From a bacterium YEK0313 (GTDB lineage: Bacteria > Pseudomonadota > Alphaproteobacteria > Rhizobiales > Phreatobacteraceae): a stretch of DNA of 64,000 nucleotides. How positions within the stretch are numbered: position 1 is the first letter of the stretch; every line of letters begins with the position of its first letter. Position numbers and translations under genes: made by a program. This document shows positions 26,301-34,177 of the stretch, piece after piece. The stretch covers positions 1 through 64,000 of the forward strand of contig CCMO02000002.1 in assembly GCA_000751295.2 (NCBI GenBank), in the 5' to 3' direction. The notes below the pieces were generated by a model. It was given only the letters and a program-made list of their open reading frames with translations. It made no database searches and was not told the origin of the DNA.

Positions 26301-27047
26301 ATGATCGAGATCGTCCATCTCGCCGATGCCCACGCGATCGGCGCCGCCGCCGCCGAACGCGGCGCGGCCGCCATCCGCGCCGCGCTGGCCGCCCATGGCG
26401 AGGCCACGATCATCGTCGCGACCGGCGCAAGCCAGTTCGACACCCTCGGCCATCTCGTCAGGGCCGAAGGCATCGACTGGTCGAAGGTCACGGCCTTTCA
26501 CCTCGACGAATATGTCGGCTTGGCCTTCAGCCATCCCGCGAGCTTCCGCAAATATCTCGCCGAGCGTTTCGTCGCTCCGCTCGGCGGCGCCGTCACCATC
26601 ATCCCGGTCGAGGGCGATGCCGCCGACCCGCAGGCGGAGGCGGCGCGGCTCGGCCGACTGATCGCCGGCCGGCGCATCGACGTCTGCTTCGCCGGGATCG
26701 GCGAGAACTGCCACCTCGCCTTCAACGACCCGCCGGCCGATTTCGACACCGAGGAGCCGTTCATCGTCGTTGCCCTCGACGAGGCCTGCCGACGCCAGCA
26801 GCTCGGCGAAGGCTGGTTCCCGGACCTCGAGGCGGTGCCGGCGCGAGCCATTTCGATGAGCATCCGGCAGATCATGAAAAGCCGGTTGATCGTCCTCTCC
26901 GTGCCTGACCGGCGCAAGGCCGAGGCCGTGCGCGCCGCCGTCGAGGGCCCGGTCGACCCGGCCTGGCCGGCCTCGATCCTGCAGCGCCACGACCAGGCCG
27001 TGCTGCTCGTCGATCCGCCGGCGGCCTCGCTCCTCTCCTCCCGCTGA
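26301..27047 (+). CDS. nagB: Glucosamine-6-phosphate deaminase/isomerase family (NagB-like)
   Basis: The 248-residue protein has the NagB/RpiA fold with IIVATGASQFDTL (phosphate loop), FHLDEYVGL (catalytic Asp region) and GIGENCHLAFNDPP in the position of the canonical GxGxDGHIAFNEP. So the histidine is kept, but Asp is Asn, Gly is Cys and Glu is Asp. GENGH-type variants exist in this superfamily, but the Cys is odd. Expected reaction: amino-sugar 6-phosphate to keto-sugar 6-phosphate plus ammonia, following NagA. It is first in the operon nagB-nagA-binding protein 3. GlcN or GalN specificity is open. Confidence 0.85.
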   Translation: MIEIVHLADAHAIGAAAAERGAAAIRAALAAHGEATIIVATGASQFDTLGHLVRAEGIDWSKVTAFHLDEYVGLAFSHPASFRKYLAERFVAPLGGAVTIIPVEGDAADPQAEAARLGRLIAGRRIDVCFAGIGENCHLAFNDPPADFDTEEPFIVVALDEACRRQQLGEGWFPDLEAVPARAISMSIRQIMKSRLIVLSVPDRRKAEAVRAAVEGPVDPAWPASILQRHDQAVLLVDPPAASLLSSR

Positions 27048-27056
27048 GGCTGCGCC

Positions 27057-28112
27057 ATGCGCTCCGCCGGACTGGTCGATCTTCAGGTCAACGGTTTCGC
27101 CGGCGTCGATTTCAATTCCGGCGCCATCGGTCCCGGCGAACTCGATCACGCGCTGGAGGCGATGCTCGCGACCGGCGTGACGACCTGCCTGCCGACCATC
27201 ATCACCGCCCATCCGGACGAGCTGGTGGCCCGGTTCCGCCGGCTCGACGCCGCCGTGCGCGCCAGCCGGCTCGGCCCCCTCATGTGCCCGGGCTATCATC
27301 TGGAAGGTCCGTTTCTCAGCCCGATCGCCGGCTTTTCCGGCTGCCATCCGCCCGAGGCCATGACGGCGGCCGACCCGGCGCTGATCGCCCGGATCGAGGC
27401 CCCGCTCTCCCGGCCGATCCTGATGGTCACCCTGGCGCCCGAAATCGACGGCGCGCTGGCGCTCGCACGCGCACTGAGCGCGGCGGGCCGCATCGTCGCG
27501 CTCGGCCATACCGCCGCGGGCTTCGAGGAGGTCGCGGCGGCCGTGGCTGCCGGCGCGACGCTCTCGACCCATCTCGGCAATGGCATGCCGCAGACCACCC
27601 ACAAACTGGTCAACCCGATCTTTGCCCAGCTCGCCGAGGACGGGCTCGCCGCGACCTTCATCGCCGACGGCATCCATATCCATCCGGGAGCGCTCAAGGT
27701 CCTGATGCGTGCCAGGGGCATGGAGCGGACGATCCTCGTCACCGATGCCGTCGCCGCGGCCGCGGCGCCGCCCGGCCGCTATCGCCTGGGCGGCACGGAG
27801 ATCGAGCGCTCTGTTGACGGCACCGTGCGGCTCGTCGGCAGCGGCCTGCTCGCTGGCTCCTCTCTGCTGCTCGACCAGGCCCTGCGCAATGTCGTCGCCT
27901 GGGGCCTCGCGACACCGGGCGAGGCCATCGCCATGGCGTCCGACCGGCCGCGCGCCGTCATCGCGCCGGCGCTCGCGGCCCGGCGCATCGACCTGCCCGA
28001 GGCCGAAGTGACCTGGTCCGACACGCTTGACGTCCGCAGCCTGACGCTCGGCCCGCTCAGGCGCGACTATCCACCACCCGGCAACGAACAGACAAAAGGG
28101 GAAAAGGCATGA
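27057..28112 (+). CDS. nagA: N-acetylglucosamine-6-phosphate deacetylase
   Basis: The 351-residue amidohydrolase starts directly at the barrel (GLVDLQVNGFAGVDFNSG), lacking the roughly 50-residue N-terminal beta-sandwich part seen in E. coli NagA; only 9 bp separate it from nagB, so that part was not missed. Metal and catalytic residues are present: YHLEGPFLS (Glu), LGHTAAG (His), THLGNGMPQ (His) and VTDAVAAAA (catalytic Asp). It removes acetate from GlcNAc-6-P (or GalNAc-6-P) before deamination by NagB. The stop overlaps binding protein 3 (ATGA). Confidence 0.92.
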   Translation: MRSAGLVDLQVNGFAGVDFNSGAIGPGELDHALEAMLATGVTTCLPTIITAHPDELVARFRRLDAAVRASRLGPLMCPGYHLEGPFLSPIAGFSGCHPPEAMTAADPALIARIEAPLSRPILMVTLAPEIDGALALARALSAAGRIVALGHTAAGFEEVAAAVAAGATLSTHLGNGMPQTTHKLVNPIFAQLAEDGLAATFIADGIHIHPGALKVLMRARGMERTILVTDAVAAAAAPPGRYRLGGTEIERSVDGTVRLVGSGLLAGSSLLLDQALRNVVAWGLATPGEAIAMASDRPRAVIAPALAARRIDLPEAEVTWSDTLDVRSLTLGPLRRDYPPPGNEQTKGEKA

Positions 28113-29305
28113 CCAGAGGGATAGGCCCGATCGACCGGCGCACCGTGCTCGCCGGCCTCACCGCCACGGCCGCCATGGGCGCGACCGGTGCCGGCGCCGC
28201 CGTGCCGGCCATGCCGCGCGCGCCCGTGGTGATCAGCGTCATCGATGTCGGCGGCGCCCTGGCGCTGATGCAGAAGGCCTTCGAGGACTATGCCAAGGCG
28301 AAACCCCAGCTCGTCTCGCGCATCGTCTTCGTCAAGGCGCCGGCGCCCGAGCTCGCAAGCAAGATCAAGGCCCAGCAGAATGCCGGCCGGGCCGATCTCG
28401 ACCTGGTGCTGACCGGCAGCGACGGCCTCGCCGCCGGCCTCGAGCAGAACCTCTGGCTGAAGCTCCTGCCGGATTTCGCCGAGAAATTCCCGAATCTCGA
28501 GGAGAACTACGAGCCGGCCGCGCTGGCCCTGCACAAGGCCCAGGGCGACGGCTACGGCGTCGTGGTCAACTATTATCCGTCCGGCCCGCTGATCGAATAT
28601 GCCCCGGAGCGCGTGAAGACGGTGCCGACCACGGCCGAGGAACTGCTCGCCTGGGCCAAGGCCAATCCCGGCCGCTTCATGTATGCAAGGCCCGCCAATT
28701 CCGGCCCGGGCCGCACCTTCATGATGGGCCTGCCCTACATCCTCGGCGACAAGGACCCGCACGATCCAATCGGCGGCTGGGACAAGACCTGGGCCTATCT
28801 GCAGGAGATCGGCCAGTACATCGACTATTATCCCGCCGGCACCGGCACCACGATGAAGGAGTTCGGCGAAGGCTCGCGCGACATCATCATCACGACCACG
28901 GGCTGGGACATCAATCCGCGCGCGCTCGGCATCGTGCCGAAATCGGCGATGATCGGCACGCTCAAGGGCTTCCACTGGGTCTCGGACGCCTTCTTCATGT
29001 GCGTGCCCAAGGGCATTCCGAACGACCGCCTGGCGGTGGTGCTCGACCTGATGGCCCATGTGCTGACACCGCAGGCGCAGGCCTATGCCTATGACGAGGG
29101 CTATCTCTATCCGGGCCCGGCCGTGCGCAACGTGCCGATATCGATGGCGCCGCAGCGCAGCCAGGAGGTGATCGCCGAATTCGGCCGGCCGGAATATGCC
29201 GCGCTGATCGCCGACAATCCGATCGAGCTGCCGCTCCGCCCGGAAAAGATGGTGCTCGCCTTCCGGCGCTGGGACGAGCTGGTCGGCTCCAAGCGGCCGC
29301 GCTGA
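28109..29305 (+). CDS. ABC transporter substrate-binding protein 3 (family 1, Tat-exported)
   Basis: The 398-residue protein begins inside the nagA stop (ATGA), so it is translationally coupled to the amino-sugar genes. The leader has DRRTVLAGL followed by a hydrophobic segment. It is the third paralogue of the family here (SVIDVGGALALMQK, KAPAPELASKIKAQQ, NSGPGRTFMMGLPYILGD, GWDINPRALGIVP). The operon suggests an amino-sugar-containing ligand. Like the others it has no dedicated permease in view. Confidence 0.93.
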   Translation: MTRGIGPIDRRTVLAGLTATAAMGATGAGAAVPAMPRAPVVISVIDVGGALALMQKAFEDYAKAKPQLVSRIVFVKAPAPELASKIKAQQNAGRADLDLVLTGSDGLAAGLEQNLWLKLLPDFAEKFPNLEENYEPAALALHKAQGDGYGVVVNYYPSGPLIEYAPERVKTVPTTAEELLAWAKANPGRFMYARPANSGPGRTFMMGLPYILGDKDPHDPIGGWDKTWAYLQEIGQYIDYYPAGTGTTMKEFGEGSRDIIITTTGWDINPRALGIVPKSAMIGTLKGFHWVSDAFFMCVPKGIPNDRLAVVLDLMAHVLTPQAQAYAYDEGYLYPGPAVRNVPISMAPQRSQEVIAEFGRPEYAALIADNPIELPLRPEKMVLAFRRWDELVGSKRPR

Positions 29306-29322
29306 CCGGCAGGCGATCTCCG

Positions 29323-29347
29323 AGCGGCCGGGTCCAGGCCGGCCGCT
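29323..29347 (+). terminator. Hairpin after the nag operon
   Basis: AGCGGCCGG and CCGGCCGCT form a 9-bp perfect stem around a 7-base loop, 18 bp after the binding-protein stop and before the next gene. There is no T run, as is common in GC-rich genomes. Confidence 0.45.
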
Positions 29348-29396
29348 TCGCCCTGATCCCGGACCTTTTGGCGCGCCGGCGCGTTCCTGCCCGATC

Positions 29397-30314
29397 ATGC
29401 AGGACCACGACGCCCTTCCAGGTTTTGAGGCACGGACGGTCGATACCGGCCGGGGGCGGGTCTTTGTGCGTCAGGGCGGCACCGGGCCCGCCGTCCTTCT
29501 CCTGCATGGATTTCCACAGACAGGGCTGATGTGGCACAAGATCGCGCCGGCCTTGGCCGATGTCGCCACCGTGGTCGTCGCGGACCTGCCCGGCTACGGG
29601 CGCAGCAGCCCACCCGATGCCAGCGCAGACCACGCCGCCATGTCGAAGCGCGCGATGGCCGGGACCCTCGTCGCCGCGATGCAGGCCTTGGGTCACGACA
29701 ATTTCGCGATCGTCGGGCACGATCGCGGCGCACGCGTCGCCTATCGCGCCGCTGTCGATCACGCTAGGCGCATATCGCGCATCGCCGTGCTTGACGTGGT
29801 TCCGACCCACGCGGTGTGGGAACGCGCCGATGCCCGCCTCGCACTGGGCTTCTGGCCGTTCTCGCTGCTGGCCCAGCCGGCGCCGCTTCCGGAGCGCCTC
29901 ATTCTCGCGGCGCCCGAAGCCGTCGTCGACGATGCGCTGGCACAATGGGGCTCGGACCCGCAAGCGTTCCCCGGATGGATCCGCGCCGCTTATGTCGCGG
30001 CCCTGCGCGATCCGGATCGCGTTCACACGATCTGCGAGGACTATCGTGCGGCCGCCACGGTCGACTGGGAAATCGACAGGGCGGATCTTGCCGCCGGCCG
30101 GCGGATCGCCTGCCCGGTTCTCGCGCTCTGGAGCGAACATGGCGCTCTTGCCGAGTGGTATGACGATGCGGGCGGCCCGTTGGGCCTTTGGCGGCGCTGG
30201 GCGGACAAGGTCGAAGGGCGGCCGGTGCCGGGAGGTCATTTCTTTCCCGAAGAGCGCCCAGCCGAGACGAGCCGTCTGGTGGCCGCCTTTCTCCGTGCCT
30301 CTCCGGCCCCATGA
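29397..30314 (+). CDS. Alpha/beta hydrolase, haloacetate dehalogenase/epoxide hydrolase-like
   Basis: The 305-residue protein has the oxyanion segment LLHGFPQTGLMWHKIAP, the nucleophile elbow VGHDRGARVAY with Asp as nucleophile, and a C-terminal GGHFFPEERP with the catalytic His. An Asp nucleophile and the FPQT signature place it with fluoroacetate dehalogenases and epoxide hydrolases rather than serine esterases. Trp residues in the cap (WALGFWPFSLL region) fit halide binding. No signal peptide; cytoplasmic. Substrate not assignable. Confidence 0.88.
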   Translation: MQDHDALPGFEARTVDTGRGRVFVRQGGTGPAVLLLHGFPQTGLMWHKIAPALADVATVVVADLPGYGRSSPPDASADHAAMSKRAMAGTLVAAMQALGHDNFAIVGHDRGARVAYRAAVDHARRISRIAVLDVVPTHAVWERADARLALGFWPFSLLAQPAPLPERLILAAPEAVVDDALAQWGSDPQAFPGWIRAAYVAALRDPDRVHTICEDYRAAATVDWEIDRADLAAGRRIACPVLALWSEHGALAEWYDDAGGPLGLWRRWADKVEGRPVPGGHFFPEERPAETSRLVAAFLRASPAP

Positions 30315-30480
30315 AACGTGCGGCGAGGCCGCAAGTCCCGGACACGCCCGGCAGCCTCGCCACAGCCGCGGAAACCCTGCGCAAGCGGCGCCAAGCCGGC
30401 GCAATGCCCCTGCTTTCCGCGGCGGGTTAAGGCTTCTCTCACAGCGCTGATCGCTGCCGACTTTCGAAGAGGAGCCCGCC

Positions 30481-30849
30481 ATGCTGCAGTCCCGTCATCT
30501 CCGCAACACCGTGACCGGCCTTGCCATGGCCGCCGCCGCCGTCCTCGCCGGCACCGCCACCGCTTCCGCCTGCGACCGCGGCGCCGAGGTCTGCTCGTTC
30601 CGGCTGATCAACAATACCGGCGTCGAGCTCTATTCCTTCTGGGCTTCGCCGTCCCGCGTCTCCAGCTGGGAGAACGACATTCTCGGCGACGACACGCTCG
30701 GAGCCGGCCGCGCCGTCAACGTCAACCTCTCCGACGGCCGCCGCGACTGCGTCTACGATTTCAAGTTCAAGTTCTCCGACGGCGACATCGTCGAGCGCCG
30801 CCAGATCAATATCTGCCGGCTCGGCCGCTACACGCTGAACGAGCGCTGA
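30481..30849 (+). CDS. Small secreted protein with an unnamed Cys-containing beta domain
   Basis: The 122-residue protein has a signal peptide (about 1-29, ending TATASA) and one compact domain: FRLINNTGVELYSFWASP, SSWENDILGD, GRAVNVNLSDG, DCVYDFKFKFSDGD and INICRLG. Four cysteines are present. The pattern N-x-x-(T/S)-x(3)-LY, W-x-x-D-x-L, then C-x-(Y/W)-(D/N), recurs twice in the protein at 36164-37558. GAAGAGGAGCC precedes the ATG. I cannot name the domain; predicted periplasmic or secreted, beta-rich. Confidence 0.8.
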   Translation: MLQSRHLRNTVTGLAMAAAAVLAGTATASACDRGAEVCSFRLINNTGVELYSFWASPSRVSSWENDILGDDTLGAGRAVNVNLSDGRRDCVYDFKFKFSDGDIVERRQINICRLGRYTLNER

Positions 30850-30997
30850 TGCCGGGAATGCACGCGGCAGAGGGGCTTTGTCCTGCGCTGCGACACCGCC
30901 GTCGGTGGCTGCAAGCCGCCCGGGCTGCGGCAGGACTGGAATTGACGGGGCCGGCGCTTTATTCTCGCCGGCCTTGAGCCGTCACGATCCATGAGCC

Positions 30998-32798
30998 ATG
31001 CCCCCCCGGTTTTTCGGCGACGATGATTCAGGTTGGACAGCCCCGGCCGCGCCATCGTCGTGCCGGGTGGCCCTGGTTGTCGGCAATGGCGCCTATCGCG
31101 CCAATCGCCTGGAGAACCCGGCCCGTGACGCGCGCCTCGTCGCCAAGGCGCTGGACGATCTCGATTTCGACACCGAACTCCTGATCGATGCCGGCAAGAC
31201 CATTCTCGAGACCGCCATCGTGCGCCTGGGCGAACGGCTCGAAAAGGCCGGCCCCGACGCCGTCGGCTTCTTCTATTTCGCCGGCCACGGCATCCAGCAC
31301 CAGGGCTCCAACTACCTCGTGCCGGTCGACGCCCACATTCCCGACACGCGCTACCTGAAGAGCGGCGCCATCGTCGTCGACTATCTCGTCGAAGAGCTCG
31401 GCCGCACCCATTCGCTCGCCAATGTCATCGTGCTGGACGCCTGCCGCGACAGCGCCGTGCGCGATGCCGGCGGCGGCCTGACGCAGGGCCTTGCCTCGAT
31501 CCAGAACCTGCCCGACGGCACGCTCGTCGTGTTCTCAACCGCCGCCGGCCAGGTCGCCGACGACGGCTCGGGCGACAACAGCCCCTATGCCGGCGCGCTG
31601 GTGCGCCATCTCAACGAGCCGAATCGGCGGCTCGAGGAGATCTTCTTCGCAGTCTCGCGCGATGTCGCCCAGGCGACCGGCAACAGCCAGCGCCCGGCCC
31701 TATTCGTCCAGGGCGCCATTGCGCCGCTGGTGCTGAAGCCCGCGGTGGAAGCGCCGGTCGCGCCGGAACCGACCGGTCCGGCGGGCGGCAGCCTGCCCGC
31801 GGCACCGCCGAAAGCACTGACCGCGGCGGAGCCCGCGCTTCCGGCGGCGTTTCGCCCCCGCCATCGCGGCGGCCACGGCGCCCCCTGCGCCACCCGTGCC
31901 ATCCCGCCAGGAGGCGGCGCTCGAGGATCTTGCCCGCACCGCCGCGCAGATCGCTCCCGCGGCCCCGGTCGCATCAGTCGCGACGGCGGCGCAGCCGATG
32001 CCGGCCGCGCCGGGCCTGCCATCGCGCTGGGCAAGGCCCCAGGAACTGGCCGGGGCCCTTGCGGCCGGGATCGCGACGGCCGGCAGGGCCGCGGCCCTGG
32101 CACCACGCTTTTTGGCGCCGCGCGTCCTGGCCGCGGCCGGGGCCGGCATCGCCGCCCTCGCGGTGCTCGCCGGCGCCTATGCGCTCTGGCCGGAACAGCA
32201 CAGGGTCGATCTCGCCAACCCCGCCTCCTGGCCGGTCGAGGCCGACAGCGCCATCGTCTGGCGCGCCGAGCCGGGCAAGCCCTGCCACGACGGCTGGACC
32301 CGCGTGCTCGACGGTCTCTATTGCCTGAAGGCCGGTCGGCCGGTCGGCGCGATCTGGGAGGCTGGCCGGCTGGTCATGCCGCAAGCCTCGGTGATGACCC
32401 TGGCCCTGACGGCGAAGACGGGCGCGCGCTGCCCGGCCAGCAGCCTGTTCGAAGCCGAGGATGCCTGCCTCGATCCCGCCAGCCCGCCCTGGCTCGCGCC
32501 GCCGCCGGCGGCGGCCGGCATGACCGTGGTCGGCGCCGCGGCGGGCGCGGCCGAGCTCAATCCGAGGACGTCGGCAGGCTGTGCCTCCGACAATGCCCAG
32601 TTTCCCGTCGGCAGCTATTGCCTGACCGGCACGGCGGGCCTCGGCCCGGTGACGCCGACGCCGCTCGGCGAGGAACGCCTCGCCGGCCGCGGCGGCGCGA
32701 CGATCAACCTGACCGCCTATCACCGGCTCGCCGGCTGCCCGCGCGAGACGACGGTCCTGGAAAACGACAAATATTGCCTGGCCATGACGCTCTGGTGA
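30998..32798 (+). pseudogene. Caspase-like (peptidase C14) membrane protein, frameshifted
   Basis: Residues 1 to about 285 read a caspase domain from ATG 30998 (RVALVVGNGAYRANRLENPA, FYFAGHGIQHQ with catalytic His, VIVLDACRDSAV with Cys). Downstream of about 31850 this frame turns into Arg/Gly-rich nonsense. A frame one base later reads a transmembrane helix (VLAAAGAGIAALAVLAGAYA) and a Cys/Trp-containing C-terminal region ending at 32798 (CHDGWTRVLDGLYCLKAG, CPRETTVLENDKYCLA). One extra base near the C run at 31853-31859 explains the switch. Repaired, it would be about 600 residues: cytoplasmic caspase, one membrane helix, periplasmic C-domain. Sequencing error, programmed shift or true mutation cannot be told apart here. 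Confidence 0.75.
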
Positions 32799-32814
32799 GA
32801 CGGCCCGGCCGGGC

Positions 32815-33867
32815 TCACTCGGCAAGCCCGTCATAGCGGCCGGCAGCCCTGGCCTTGCCGCCGCGCGCCAGCTGTCCGCCCCAGCCGTCCTCGCCCATGC
32901 GATTGTGTTCCCAGCTACGGCTGCGGCGCGGTGCCGGCAGGTCCACATCCTCTTCGTCGTCGGCCGGCCTTGCCATGCGCGGCACGGCGCGCTCGCCGCG
33001 CGGCTGGTAGTGCCGGCCAGCCTCCAGATCGGCATAGTCCTGGCGCCGGCCGGGGCGGTAGGCGACGACCGAGCCGCCCTCGCCGCCGCGTTCCAGGTGC
33101 ATCGGACGGATCAGGGAGGATCCTTCCCACGGATTCTGTGCATTGCCGCCGCGGCCGGCGATCCGCTGCTCGACCAGCACGCGCGTCTGCAAGGTGAGGT
33201 CGCGCACCTCGATGCGGGCGTTGCGGCGCATGACCTCCAGCAGGGCCGAGGTATAGAGGCTGAGGCCGATCGAACGGCCCCAGTCCTGCGACGGCTGGCC
33301 CGAGGCCGAGGCGAAGCTGACGAGCGCATTGGTCACCGGCCGCCGCCGCTCGGCGCGGCCGGCATTGGCGGTCGCCGCCGGGGCGCGGCCGCCGGCATCC
33401 AGGAACGGATTGTTGCGGCAGGCGTCGACGATGACGAATTTGAAGTCGACGCCGGCCGCCTGCAGGCGGTCGAGAATGCCGTTGACGGTGAAATCGTCGC
33501 GCTGGAAGGCTTCCGGGTGGTCCATGCGGGTGTCGCTGGCGAGCATGTAGACCTCGCCATTGACCTGAAGGCCATGGCCGGAAAAGTAGACGATGGCCGC
33601 CTCGGCGCCGCGAGCCTTCGCCACGAAGGCCGAGACGGCGGCGCGGAAATCCTCCGAATTCAGGTCCTTGGCGAGGGTCACCTGGTAGCCGAAGCGGCTC
33701 AGCGCGTCGGCGACCTCGGTCGCATCGCGCGCCGGGCTCGGCAGGGGCTGGGAGCGATAGGCGGAGATGCCGATCGCGAGCGCGACGCGCTCGCCGGCCG
33801 CGGCCGCCGTCGCCATGGCGACCGACAGGCAGGCCACGAGGACGAGGATGAGGTGGTGGCGGCGCAT
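32815..33867 (-). CDS. Caspase-family (peptidase C14) secreted protein
   Basis: The ATG at 33867 opens a signal peptide (MRRHHLILVLVACLSVAMAT, cleavage near AAAAG), giving 350 residues; the frame upstream is open but looks non-coding. The caspase domain spans about 24-240 with the dyad in VYFSGHGLQVNG (His) and VIVDACRNNPFLDAG (Cys). The C-terminal 100 residues are Arg/Gly-rich and probably disordered. It is the third caspase-like gene in the window and converges on the frameshifted one (16 bp between stops). Likely periplasmic; substrate unknown. Confidence 0.9.
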   Translation of the reverse strand: MRRHHLILVLVACLSVAMATAAAAGERVALAIGISAYRSQPLPSPARDATEVADALSRFGYQVTLAKDLNSEDFRAAVSAFVAKARGAEAAIVYFSGHGLQVNGEVYMLASDTRMDHPEAFQRDDFTVNGILDRLQAAGVDFKFVIVDACRNNPFLDAGGRAPAATANAGRAERRRPVTNALVSFASASGQPSQDWGRSIGLSLYTSALLEVMRRNARIEVRDLTLQTRVLVEQRIAGRGGNAQNPWEGSSLIRPMHLERGGEGGSVVAYRPGRRQDYADLEAGRHYQPRGERAVPRMARPADDEEDVDLPAPRRSRSWEHNRMGEDGWGGQLARGGKARAAGRYDGLAE

Positions 33868-34177
33868 CGCGGCAACTCCGTCCGACGGGGCCAACGGCAA
33901 AGGTCCTGGCCGGCGGTCTTGGAGAGCCCGTCTTGCCCCAGCATCGCGCAATGCCTTGCTATTGCGGAATTGTAGCGGCTTGCGGTGCGTTGCGCGCCCT
34001 TGCTTCAGGACTTTTCTTGCCGGCCGCGATCTGGCTGACTGCATCCGACAACCGCTGGTGTCGTGATTTTGGCGTCCGTTTCGGTCTTGTATTGATTGCG
34101 CGAGCGAATGCTGGAATTGAGACGGCACGAGACATCAAAACCTTGACAGTGTTCCGAGCCCGCGCCGGAGACGCCCG
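33868..34177. promoter_or_regulatory. Divergent intergenic region, caspase / unknown gene
   Basis: This 310-bp gap is noticeably less GC-rich than its flanks. It must hold both promoters. TACAAT on the minus strand (33974-33969) is a possible -10 without a good -35, and TTGACA at 34143-34148 is present without a -10 at normal spacing. I see no small gene or repeat. Confidence 0.35.

Noticed and set aside
26283..30482. Several long minus-strand frames over nagB, nagA, binding protein 3 and the hydrolase
   Set aside because: Shadows of well-supported plus-strand genes; no family signatures.
30318..30977. Arg/Ala-rich plus-strand frame overlapping the small secreted protein
   Set aside because: Composition is that of an out-of-frame reading; the 30481 frame has a signal peptide and a ribosome binding site.
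31854..32836. Continuation of the caspase frame to 32836
   Set aside because: Arg/Gly-rich nonsense; the frame one base later carries the membrane helix and Cys-rich region.
34143..34148. TTGACA as promoter of the unknown gene at 34178
   Set aside because: No -10-like hexamer at 15-19 bp; left as an observation within the intergenic entry.
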